From Aurantimonas coralicida DSM 14790 (lineage in GTDB: Bacteria; Pseudomonadota; Alphaproteobacteria; Rhizobiales; Rhizobiaceae), in NCBI RefSeq assembly GCF_000421645.1, contig NZ_ATXK01000002.1, forward strand, positions 310,001-374,000: a stretch of 64,000 nucleotides of DNA, read 5' to 3'. The translations under genes and the position numbers were made by a program. Of the stretch, positions 16,033 through 24,869 are shown in pieces. Every line of letters starts with the position of its first letter. Position 1 is the first letter of the stretch. The notes beneath the pieces were generated by a model. That model worked only from the letters and a program-made list of their open reading frames with translations. It was not told the origin of the DNA and did not search any database.

Positions 16033-18600
16033 CTAGCGGTCCGTCATCGCCGGCGCGCGGGACGGTTCCGCCTGGCCGGGCGGCCACCAGTATTCCTGGC
16101 CGGTGCGCGATTTCAGCTGTGAGGCCTTCGCCTTGAAGCTCTTGTCGGCGTCCGGATCGACCAGCCATTGCAGCTGGTCGAGCATCAGCCGGCGATAGGC
16201 ACCGCGCGTCGCCCACCAGGACGAGGCGACCGGCGTATAGCGGCCAGCGAAATTCACCGCCTCGCGGCCGAGCTTGGTATCCTCTCCGGTGGCGAACTGG
16301 ATGGCATTGCCGACGGTAAGCTGCGCCGCGTCGTCCAGGAAGGCGACAGCCGGGCCGATCAGCGTTCCGGCAAAGCCCTGGCCGAAACGGTTGCTCGAGC
16401 CATTGACGAAGTCGCCGAACAGGCCGAAGCCGCCGCCCGTCACCATCGCCTTGAACCAGAAGCTCGGGGCGCTCATGTCCTCGAGATCCTTGCCGTCGGC
16501 GAGCGACTTGATCTGCATCGCCATGGCGCCGCCCAGCGTCGCCGTCAGCACCAGGGCGCCGGCATAGTTTGCCGCGCTGCCACGGCCGCCTGACTGGCTG
16601 GCAAGGATCTGCTGCAGGGCTTCCACCTGCAGCGTCGTGAAGGACAGGCCGAAGCTCTTGAACTGCAGCGCGAAGTCAATCGCCTCGCCCGCCGGCGTGC
16701 CGCGCGGCAGGTTGCCGGTGACGAAGCTCCGGGCGTTCGGCGTGCCGGACGGCACCGAGCGTTCCGACCAGCTCGACGTCAGCTCGGCCAGCTTCTCGGC
16801 GACCTCGCGATGCCGGATCGCCCGCAGCTCGGCCTGCGCCGCCGGATCGACGACGGCCTGGCTGGTGTCTATATAGCGGACCTCGCCGCCGCGGCGGGCG
16901 ATCTCGGTCGGGGTGACGAAGCCGGCGGCGTCGACGCTCGCCCGCATGATCTCCCAATCGTCGGCGTTGATGCCGAAGCCTTCCATCGTCTCGCGCAGCC
17001 GCGCCGGCAGCGTGGCGAAATCCTTGCCGGCCTCGTCGGCGAGCGTCGACTGCCAGGCGCGCGCCTCGACGAGCTTGCGGCCCGTCGTCAAAGGTTTCAG
17101 GCCGAACACCATCATCGAGCGGTCGACCAGATATTGCGACCAGTTGTGGCCCAGCATCGGGCCGACGAAGCGGGCTTCCGCTTCGATCGTGTGCAGATAA
17201 TCGTCCCAGATCACGCCGGCGCGCACGATCTCCTCGCGCTTGGCCGTCGACATCATTTTCAGGATCCCGCCGAAATCCTTGGTGATCGGCAGTCCGGCCA
17301 GGCGCCGCGCTGCCTGCGCCATGAACGGATCCGTTGTCGCGGCGACGACGCCGGCGGCGCCGAGCAGCGCCGAGTTCATCACGTTCTTGACGCTGGCCGT
17401 TGCAGTCGCGACGCCCGAGGCGGCCGTCGGACGGCCGCGCAATTCGGCGAACAGCGCATTGAGCCGCCATTCGGCGAAGACGCCCGGTTCGGTGCCGCGG
17501 GCCCAGCGCGAGGCGTCGTCGGCGATCTTCGCCAGAGACGCCTTGCCGACGTCGCCCTTGGCAATCTCGGACCGCACGCCCTGGATCATCCAGTCGAGCA
17601 TCGCAGTCGGATTGGGTCCGAACTCCTCGAGCATGGCGATGTCGCGCGCCATGCCGTTGACGTGCCGGAAGATCGCCTGCACCGGATCGCCGTCGCCGAA
17701 CTTGCCGTTATAGGTCAGCCAGTCGTCGGCCGACTTGAAGGCGATGAAGCGATGGTCCTGGCGCTGCGAGGCGAGCGCGCCCTTGCCGCGGCCGCCGGAC
17801 ATTTTCGGCGTGTGGTGGGCCCAGCCGTTGGTCGTGATCGTCTCATAGACATGATCGAGCGCCTGGTCGATGCCGTGCGCGCCGACGGGCTGGCCAGTCA
17901 GCGGATGCCGCATCTTGTCGGGGTCAACCAGCGGCCGGATGAACGCTTTCCACTGGTCGCGCCCGGCCTGCCGGATCGAGAGCCCGTTGTGCGAGTGCGG
18001 CAACCCGAACTCGTCGAGCTTGGCGATCGCGCCGCCGGCGTTGTTGAAGCGCTGGCGCAGATCCTCGAACACGGACGAGAGCGATCCGGCGAGCCCCTTG
18101 GCCGTGGCGTCCCCCGACGCCTGGCCGTGCAGCTCGCGCACCACGTCCTTGATCAGCCCGGCCGAGGCGGTGCGACGGCCCGTCACCAGGTCGCGCGACA
18201 CGGCCGTCATCAGGTCGGTGAGCTTTCCGTGGGTCATCGACAGGATCGCTTCCTGGCGGCCGCGCACTGAGCTGGCGCCGGCGTAGCCGTAATGCGACAG
18301 CGTCTGCACTGCCGCCTCGTACACGTCGGCGTTGCCGTTCTCGTCGCGATAGTCGAGGATCCGGCCCTTTAGCCGCTGGCGGGCCTTTTCCGTCAGCACC
18401 GCGCGCCGGCGCTTTTCGATCGCCTGCGCCCGCAGCTCGGCCGCCAGCTCGTCCTGTGCCGCCTTCGCCGCCTGGTCGTCGCCGAGCTGCGCCCGCTTTT
18501 GTGCGAACTTGGTTTCGAAATCGCGACTAAGCGCTTCGCCCTCGTCTCGGGAGATTGTGCCTTGGTCAATCGCAGAGTTGATGCAGTCGATGAATGGCAT
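16033..18600 (-). CDS. Internal virion (ejection) protein, 855 aa
   Basis: Large, helix-rich protein with a basic N-terminal third and scattered hydrophobic stretches (near residues 410-435 and 690-760). Its position as the last of three large genes between tail tube B and the tailspike matches the T7 internal core proteins gp15/gp16 that leave the head and form a channel through the envelope during DNA entry. No catalytic motif is visible. The stop lies 64 bp before the tailspike start. Confidence 0.7.
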   Translation of the reverse strand: MPFIDCINSAIDQGTISRDEGEALSRDFETKFAQKRAQLGDDQAAKAAQDELAAELRAQAIEKRRRAVLTEKARQRLKGRILDYRDENGNADVYEAAVQTLSHYGYAGASSVRGRQEAILSMTHGKLTDLMTAVSRDLVTGRRTASAGLIKDVVRELHGQASGDATAKGLAGSLSSVFEDLRQRFNNAGGAIAKLDEFGLPHSHNGLSIRQAGRDQWKAFIRPLVDPDKMRHPLTGQPVGAHGIDQALDHVYETITTNGWAHHTPKMSGGRGKGALASQRQDHRFIAFKSADDWLTYNGKFGDGDPVQAIFRHVNGMARDIAMLEEFGPNPTAMLDWMIQGVRSEIAKGDVGKASLAKIADDASRWARGTEPGVFAEWRLNALFAELRGRPTAASGVATATASVKNVMNSALLGAAGVVAATTDPFMAQAARRLAGLPITKDFGGILKMMSTAKREEIVRAGVIWDDYLHTIEAEARFVGPMLGHNWSQYLVDRSMMVFGLKPLTTGRKLVEARAWQSTLADEAGKDFATLPARLRETMEGFGINADDWEIMRASVDAAGFVTPTEIARRGGEVRYIDTSQAVVDPAAQAELRAIRHREVAEKLAELTSSWSERSVPSGTPNARSFVTGNLPRGTPAGEAIDFALQFKSFGLSFTTLQVEALQQILASQSGGRGSAANYAGALVLTATLGGAMAMQIKSLADGKDLEDMSAPSFWFKAMVTGGGFGLFGDFVNGSSNRFGQGFAGTLIGPAVAFLDDAAQLTVGNAIQFATGEDTKLGREAVNFAGRYTPVASSWWATRGAYRRLMLDQLQWLVDPDADKSFKAKASQLKSRTGQEYWWPPGQAEPSRAPAMTDR

Positions 18601-18819
18601 CTATTTATCCATCAAGGCCAGGAGCGCACGCTTGCCACGCTCGATCTGCAGGACTGTCTCCGCAATGCGCTGCGATCCGGCAACATAGATCTCGCCGGTG
18701 ATCCGGTCTTGCCCGATCACGACGACAGTATCGAGCTTGCCCACCGCCTGCTCAAGCACCTGGTCGGGCGACAGGTCGAGGCACGTCTTGCCAGTGAATG
18801 GGTGAACGGACGCCATCAT
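18601..18819 (-). CDS. Small phage protein of unknown function
   Basis: 72 residues from ATG 18819, which overlaps the upstream stop (TGATG). Segment DTVVVIGQDRITGEIYVAGS followed by an ETVLQIERGKRALL helix recurs in small phage proteins of unknown role. It ends directly against the start of the 855-residue ejection protein. An in-frame ATG at 18831 is less likely. Confidence 0.7.
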   Translation of the reverse strand: MMASVHPFTGKTCLDLSPDQVLEQAVGKLDTVVVIGQDRITGEIYVAGSQRIAETVLQIERGKRALLALMDK

Positions 18820-21332
18820 CACGCTCTGCAAGCTTCGACGAGATCGGCAAAGTCGCCATCGCGTTCGGCGCGGGCAAGCAAATCTCCACTGGTTGCATAA
18901 GCGATCTCGCCATCGACCGACTTGCCATCAGGAACGACGTCCCAGATCGACACCTGGCCGTCGGCTTCAAGCTCTGCAGATGTCGGGGGGGCTTCACCGG
19001 CCAGATCTGCGGCCTGCGATGTGGCGGGCTCTGGCGCCACATCCGGCTTCAGCTGCGGTTCTGGCGGCGACAGCAGCGATCGCAGTCCGTCGCGCTCTAT
19101 CAGCCCGCTGACGTCAGAAACGAACTGGCGGGCTTCCCTGGCCGCGGGAGAGCCCTGTGCGAAGCGGACCGCCGCCGCGTTCAGCGCGTCAGAGATCGGG
19201 CCGCGTGTGCGCGCGAGGTTGTCGACGATCGCGCCGACCGTCTCGGCCGTCACCGCGCGGCTGGCATTGCCGGTATTGTCCAGGACGTTGCCGGCGGCCT
19301 CGATCACGTCGGCGCGCTCGGCGAGCAGGGCGAACAGCCGCTTGTCGGCCTTCAGCGTCCGAATTGCCTGGTCGAGCACCTTGACGCGCTCGCCGATCAG
19401 CGTCTTCGTCAGGTCGAAGCTGCCGAACATATCGACCTGGCTTTCGTGCCGGACGCCCGACGCGACGATCTCCTCGAGCAACAGCCGTGCCGCGCGATCC
19501 GACGCCGGATCGAACTTCGCGAGATCCGAGATCGCCGCGGCTTGCAATGTCGGATCGGCGATCAGTTCGCCGACCAGCGCCGCCTTATTCTCGTCGACCA
19601 CGCCGTTGACCGCCATGCCCCATGCGTCATCGGAGAGACGCGCCAGGCCCGTCGCCTTGCGGATCATCGGCCCCGTGGTCGGCAACGCGTCGTCGAGGAT
19701 CTCCGGACGATCGCGCATGATGCGGGCCGCGTCGATCGCCTCGCCGGATCCTTCCTGTAGGTTCTTCTTGGCGGCCAGCGCCCGCACGTCCTCGGCCGTC
19801 CAGCCATCGGCCTCGCGGAACAGGTAACCGTCGAGGCGCACGGTCTCGTCGCCTTCCGCCTTGATGCGCCGCGCCAGGCCCATGCGCTGGTGACCGTCGG
19901 CGACATAGCGCTTGCCGTCGGCGCGTTCATGCACGATCACCTTGCCGGACGCCGTCGGATCCCACGACTTCACGCCGCGCAGCCGGTCGGTCACGCCGGC
20001 CTCGTCGCCGCCGCCCTTGTATTGATAAGTTGCCGCGTCCGTCTCGAGCGCGTCCGGATCGAAGCGCTCGAAGGCGACCGGCTTGTCGCGCACTGACAGC
20101 GAGCGCGCCGGCGCCGGCGTCGCTTCGGACAGGATCGGCAATTCCTCCGGCGGTCGCGCCGGCTTCTGCACCGCGCCGCCCGGTGCCGGACCATCCGCCT
20201 CGAGCCGCTCGATGCCCTCGCGGATCAGCCGCGACGCCTCGTCGGCCGTGATGCCGTCCGGCACCGGGCCGAAACTCGCCTCATCGAGCGCCTGCTGCTC
20301 GCGGGCGACATCGAAGACGCGGGTTTCGAAATCGTCCATGTCGATGCCGAGCCGATCGGCGACGACGCGGAGATCGCCGGCCTGCGGCTCGCCGATGATC
20401 ACTCGCTCGAGCGCTTCGCGGCCGGGTCCGTCCGTGACCTTCAGCGCCCGCGCGGCCTCGCCGGCGCCGCGCACTAGGCCGCCGAACGCGCCGCCAAACA
20501 GGCCGGCGAGGCCGACTTGCTTCAGCGCCGGCACGATGCCGCTCTCGAGACCGTTCTCGGTGCGCCAGCGCTGCGCCGATGTCTGCACGACGCCCTCGAC
20601 GCCGGCGTTGATGATGGCTTCCGTGGCGATGGTCTGGCCGATCCGGCCGAGCACCGTCCGCGCCGTGCCGGCGCCGCCACCGAGAAAGATCGTCGCGATC
20701 TGCAACGGATCGCGCAGCGCGCCGCGAAACGAACCGGCGAGCGTCGCCGCGACGCGCGACACGCCGGTCATGTCGCCTTGCCCGGCCGCGGTCAGGCGCG
20801 CCTCTGCAGCCGTCACGACGGCCTTCGTCTCCTCGGCGAAGTCCGGATTGAACAGCGCCGCCTGGCCGGGAAACTTGCCGGACAGCTCGCCCAGCTGTCG
20901 GTTGAAGTCGGCCAGCGCCGCCGCCGCATCGCTCTGGATGCGCCGGCGCGTGCCGAACGGGTCGATCGGCACGGTCAGAGGGCCGCTGGTGATCGCCGCC
21001 GCCTTGGCGGCCTGCAGCGGGTTCTGCAGCTGGACGCCGGTCGCTTCGTGGATCTGCGCGATGCGCCGGTCATAGGCCTCGAGCGCGGCATCCTCGCGCG
21101 AATAGGTGTTATCGATGAAGGTCTGCGCCTCGTCGGTGGCCGAGTAGAGCTCGCCCATCCGACTGCGCGTTTCGTCGTGGAGGAGGTCGCTTGCGAGATT
21201 GCCGTATTGCGTGGCAAGCCAGACCGACGGCAGATAGCCGGCAGCGCCGTCGCCAAGGCCCGGCCGCTCGCCCGCGAACGTCATGCCGCGGCCGCCGACG
21301 CCGTCGGGGCTTTCCGACAGGAGCAGGGTCAT
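18819..21332 (-). CDS. Internal virion protein with ParB/DdrB-like domain
   Basis: 837 residues. Residues 1-330 are helical with Gly-rich hydrophobic patches (LAGLFGGAFGGLV). Around residues 455-565 is a ParB-like fold: KVIVHERADGKRYVADGHQR (residues about 465-484) is the ParB nuclease/CTPase core motif, in the variant seen in DdrB-type phage head proteins. The C-terminus is helical and acidic. ATG 21332 overlaps the upstream stop (ATGA). Probably ejected into the cell with the DNA; the ParB-like part may protect or process incoming DNA, which is inference. Confidence 0.72.
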   Translation of the reverse strand: MTLLLSESPDGVGGRGMTFAGERPGLGDGAAGYLPSVWLATQYGNLASDLLHDETRSRMGELYSATDEAQTFIDNTYSREDAALEAYDRRIAQIHEATGVQLQNPLQAAKAAAITSGPLTVPIDPFGTRRRIQSDAAAALADFNRQLGELSGKFPGQAALFNPDFAEETKAVVTAAEARLTAAGQGDMTGVSRVAATLAGSFRGALRDPLQIATIFLGGGAGTARTVLGRIGQTIATEAIINAGVEGVVQTSAQRWRTENGLESGIVPALKQVGLAGLFGGAFGGLVRGAGEAARALKVTDGPGREALERVIIGEPQAGDLRVVADRLGIDMDDFETRVFDVAREQQALDEASFGPVPDGITADEASRLIREGIERLEADGPAPGGAVQKPARPPEELPILSEATPAPARSLSVRDKPVAFERFDPDALETDAATYQYKGGGDEAGVTDRLRGVKSWDPTASGKVIVHERADGKRYVADGHQRMGLARRIKAEGDETVRLDGYLFREADGWTAEDVRALAAKKNLQEGSGEAIDAARIMRDRPEILDDALPTTGPMIRKATGLARLSDDAWGMAVNGVVDENKAALVGELIADPTLQAAAISDLAKFDPASDRAARLLLEEIVASGVRHESQVDMFGSFDLTKTLIGERVKVLDQAIRTLKADKRLFALLAERADVIEAAGNVLDNTGNASRAVTAETVGAIVDNLARTRGPISDALNAAAVRFAQGSPAAREARQFVSDVSGLIERDGLRSLLSPPEPQLKPDVAPEPATSQAADLAGEAPPTSAELEADGQVSIWDVVPDGKSVDGEIAYATSGDLLARAERDGDFADLVEACRA

Positions 21333-24298
21333 CGATAGGCTCCCGGTACGCGCGCCTCGAGCACACGGCGCATGCCGTCGAGCGCCAGGACGAACGGCCG
21401 CCCGTCGGCGCCGCGGATCCACTGCGGATCGTCGGAGGCGGGATCGCCCGCCGCGAAGCGATAGCCGCCGGCGACGGCGACGGGGCGCGCCGCCTTGATG
21501 TCGGCGGCCGAATAGGGCTTGCCGTTCTCGCGCACCGGCGGCGCCGAGAAATACGGCCGCGCACCTGGACGCGACCGCTGCATGTCCTGCGGCGCCAAAT
21601 CCTGGTCGCGGATGGCCTCGATCAGCTCACCGAAGCGATCGGCCCGGATCGTCGGCGGGACGATCGTCCGCGATGTCTCCGACGAAATGAACCCGGTCGA
21701 CCGGCTGACATCGGCGAGCCCGCCATACTGCACGCCTTTCTCGAAGACGGCGCCGGAGGCTTCCTGCAGCGCGCGCTCGAGGATCGGCTTGATGTCATCC
21801 GATTTCGGGTCGACGCCGAGCTGCACGGCGCGCGCCTTGGCGATCGCATGGGCGGCCTCGATCGTCCGGTGCCCGTCCATCGGCACGCCGACAAAGGCGT
21901 CGCCCAGCGTCTCGGCCGCGACCTGGCTGCGCAGATCTCCCTTGACCGCCGGGTATTCCCCGCCGTCCGGACCCTTGCCGTGGCCGGCAATGACGTCGCG
22001 GGCCGCGGTCGCGGATCCGCCGCCAGCCAGGATCGCACCGGCCTGCATGATGGCCGGCGCCTCGTCGCCCAACTCGCCCAGCAGCGCACCAGCGCGCCGA
22101 CCGGCCCCGGAGATCAGCCCGCCGGCCAGCTGTGCGGCCGCGTCCGGATCCTGTTCCGCGAGCGCGCGGATCGCGCTGGCCTCCCCCGGCCGCAGATATT
22201 TCGGTTCCACCCCGAAATGCGCGGCCGCGGTTTCGGCCTTGACGATGCGCGCGCGCACCTTGCCGGCGATTGCGGCAGGATCGCCACCGGCGGCGACGAT
22301 CGATTCGTCTTCCGGCAGGATGCCCTTCGCCATTGCGACGCCTATCGGGTCGCGCTTCACGTCGGTTTCCATCCGCGTCAGCTCGCGCCGTGCAAAGTCG
22401 GCCGCCCCGCTGGCGATCGCCGCCGGATCCTGCTCGAGCTTTCGGACGTAGCGATCTGCCTCGTCGAGGCTTTGTTCGCGGATGATCCGCGCGGCGCCGA
22501 TCTTCTCCATGGTCTCGTCGACGATCGCCGTGCCGCCCGGTGCCGTCTTGCCGTCGAGCATGAATCGGCCGAGCGCGTCGGAACCGGGCTCGATGCCGCG
22601 CGCGACGAACTCCGCCAGCTGGTCGCCGCGATCGGCGAGGGCGGCCGCGGCCTGCCGGCCTTCCGTGCGCTTGGACGATTCCTGCCGGGTGAGTGTCGCC
22701 TCGATGGCGGCCCAGCCGTCGGCGTCGACACCGGCAAGCGTCCCGTCCACGTAGTCCTGTCGCATTGTCTCTCGGAGAGCCGCAACGTCTTCGGGCGTCG
22801 TTAGCGCCGCGCCCTGTTTGCCGTAGAAGCCGACGGCTGCCTCTCGACGCGACCGGGCTTTCGCCTTGAACGCGTCGTCGGCATCCATCACGCCGCGGGC
22901 AACGGCGCTGTCATAATGAGCATCAACGGCGTGTTGCGCCGAGGCGAGCGCCGCGCCGGCGTCTTCATTGCTGGCATCAAAGGTCTCGATGAGCCGGGCT
23001 TTGCCTTCTTCGAAATCCGTCGTGCGCTCCAGGAACTCGAGCCGAGTGTCGATCTCCTGGCGACGCTTCTGATCCGCCAATGCCTGCCGGCGATAGGGCT
23101 GCGCCATCCGCTCGAAAGCCGTCTCGTAATCGGCAGCGATCTCCGGAAAGACGTGATCTTCGCGGTGGACGGAGCGCAGCGCCTGAAGGCCAGTTTCGAG
23201 AGCGGCAGGATCCTCGCCGAACTTGGCGAAGACGGCGTCGATGTCGGCGCGCATTGTCGCGTCGAGGCGCTCGAGATAGGTCCGCGTGCCGGCGGCGTCA
23301 TAGGCACGTTCGCGGATCGTGAAGCCGCCGGTCGGGCGGAAACCGCCGCGTCCGGAGCCGGAGATCTCGACAACGGCTTCCGCCGGCGCCGTCACGTCGG
23401 CGCCAGGAACAGCCGCGTCGCCGCCCGTGGCAAGCGCCGTCACCGCCCCGGCCGCGCCCTGCTGCGCTGTCGCTGCACCATCGAGCGCCGTCACGTTCGC
23501 GGCCACGTTCTGTGGCGCCGGCGAGCCGCCGTCGAGAGCGGCGGCCCACTGCGCATAGGCGAGGCGGTTCGACCAGCCATGCCCGCCGCGCGGATTGCGG
23601 GCCGAATAGCCCTGCGGCCGCTCGAAATGCATCAGCGCTTCGGTGGCGGCCTCGAGCGTCCCGGCGCGTTGCAGGCCGGTCCATGCGGTCTTCTCGCGGG
23701 TCTGCAACTCATGGACAAAAAAGTCCATCTGCACATCTGTGTCGCGCCAATTCTTGCCTTGCTCGGCATAGCGCGGGGCCTTGGCGAAGTTCTGCAGCGC
23801 CGAGCGCCGTTCATTGCGCCACTGCCAGATGCCCGAGGACGTCCCGGCGTCACCGTCCGGACCGTGGGCCAGCAACTGCGATTCCTGGCGGCCGTGCCCG
23901 GCCGCTGCGGCAGCGGCAACCGGCGAAAGCCCGCGGGCGATGAGCCCATCGCGGACATAGCGCGCGCGGGCCTTAAGATCGCCCGGTGCTGCCGTCGAGG
24001 CGGCGGGAGCGTAAGCCATTGGCGATCCATTCGACGCCACCGACGCCGGCAGGCTGCCGTCGATCGTCGCGCCGGCGGGAGAACCGGCGAGCCCGGCCGC
24101 GAGGCCCGCCGCCGTGCCTTCCTGTTCGGCAAGCATGTCGCCGACCCGTCCAGCGCGGGCGCCGAGCCGGTCGAAGGCGGCCGCGACGCGGCGCTGCAGC
24201 CCGCCATCGTCGCGCTCAACGCCGAGCAGTCCGTCGGCAAGCAGCGGGTCGACCTGGAACTTGCGATAGCCGACGCTCTCTGTGCGCTGGTTTGCCAT
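21329..24298 (-). CDS. Internal virion protein with lysozyme-like domain
   Basis: 989 residues. Residues about 110-255 resemble a phage-tail-lysozyme domain: GHGRQESQLLAHGPDGDAGT carries the Glu, followed by SSGIWQWRNERRSALQNFA. An Ala/Gly-rich spacer (about 255-315) and a long helical C-terminal region of about 670 residues follow. The role is that of T7 gp16: local peptidoglycan opening during ejection. It is followed in frame order by the ParB-like and 855-residue proteins, giving a three-part ejection set. Confidence 0.78.
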   Translation of the reverse strand: MANQRTESVGYRKFQVDPLLADGLLGVERDDGGLQRRVAAAFDRLGARAGRVGDMLAEQEGTAAGLAAGLAGSPAGATIDGSLPASVASNGSPMAYAPAASTAAPGDLKARARYVRDGLIARGLSPVAAAAAAGHGRQESQLLAHGPDGDAGTSSGIWQWRNERRSALQNFAKAPRYAEQGKNWRDTDVQMDFFVHELQTREKTAWTGLQRAGTLEAATEALMHFERPQGYSARNPRGGHGWSNRLAYAQWAAALDGGSPAPQNVAANVTALDGAATAQQGAAGAVTALATGGDAAVPGADVTAPAEAVVEISGSGRGGFRPTGGFTIRERAYDAAGTRTYLERLDATMRADIDAVFAKFGEDPAALETGLQALRSVHREDHVFPEIAADYETAFERMAQPYRRQALADQKRRQEIDTRLEFLERTTDFEEGKARLIETFDASNEDAGAALASAQHAVDAHYDSAVARGVMDADDAFKAKARSRREAAVGFYGKQGAALTTPEDVAALRETMRQDYVDGTLAGVDADGWAAIEATLTRQESSKRTEGRQAAAALADRGDQLAEFVARGIEPGSDALGRFMLDGKTAPGGTAIVDETMEKIGAARIIREQSLDEADRYVRKLEQDPAAIASGAADFARRELTRMETDVKRDPIGVAMAKGILPEDESIVAAGGDPAAIAGKVRARIVKAETAAAHFGVEPKYLRPGEASAIRALAEQDPDAAAQLAGGLISGAGRRAGALLGELGDEAPAIMQAGAILAGGGSATAARDVIAGHGKGPDGGEYPAVKGDLRSQVAAETLGDAFVGVPMDGHRTIEAAHAIAKARAVQLGVDPKSDDIKPILERALQEASGAVFEKGVQYGGLADVSRSTGFISSETSRTIVPPTIRADRFGELIEAIRDQDLAPQDMQRSRPGARPYFSAPPVRENGKPYSAADIKAARPVAVAGGYRFAAGDPASDDPQWIRGADGRPFVLALDGMRRVLEARVPGAYR

Positions 24299-24302
24299 GA
24301 TC

Positions 24303-24869
24303 TCAGCCCCGCAGGAGAATGTTCGATGCGCCCTCGGCGCCTTGGCCGAGCCCGGTCAGCAGGCCGGCACGGCGGGTTGACCGTGCGCGCGAACGGTAAT
24401 TGGCCGCGCGCTCAGTCAGCCGAGAAACCCGCGTCTGCTCGGTGCCATTCGCCGTCTCAAGGCCAAGATCGGCCTCACGGAAGGCTTCGCGTCGCGCTTG
24501 GCCGGGCGTGCCGAAGGATAGATCGACGCCGGACGCCGCCGTCGCGACATTCTGCTCGCCAATCGCGTCCATCATCGCCCGCTTGATCGAGCTGCGCCGC
24601 TCGACGCCCTGCAGCGTCTCGAGCGCCTTTTCGCGCTCGGCGTCGCCAGCGGCCATCTCGAGCGCGTCGGCCTCGGTGTTGGCCGCACCAATGCCGGCAA
24701 AGACCGACAGCGCCGTCGCCGTGCCCTGTAGGATCGAGGCGATGGTCGATCCGGTCGTTGCGGCCGCCGCTGTTCCTGCCGCCGCCGTACCGGCGGCAGC
24801 GGTGCCCGTCGCAGCGGTGCCAGCACCGGCGCTGAACAGCGACATGAAAACCGTCGCGAGCTCGGCCAT
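24303..24869 (-). CDS. Small internal virion protein (T7 gp14-like by position)
   Basis: 188 residues. Residues 14-40 are an Ala/Gly/Thr run with repeated GTAAA units, followed by a hydrophobic helix and a helical C-terminus (SGVDLSFGTPGQARREAFRE). A small membrane-seeking ejection protein occupies this slot, directly after the tail nozzle gene, in T7-like phages. The start overlaps the stop of tail tube B (TGATG). Confidence 0.7.
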   Translation of the reverse strand: MAELATVFMSLFSAGAGTAATGTAAAGTAAAGTAAAATTGSTIASILQGTATALSVFAGIGAANTEADALEMAAGDAEREKALETLQGVERRSSIKRAMMDAIGEQNVATAASGVDLSFGTPGQARREAFREADLGLETANGTEQTRVSRLTERAANYRSRARSTRRAGLLTGLGQGAEGASNILLRG

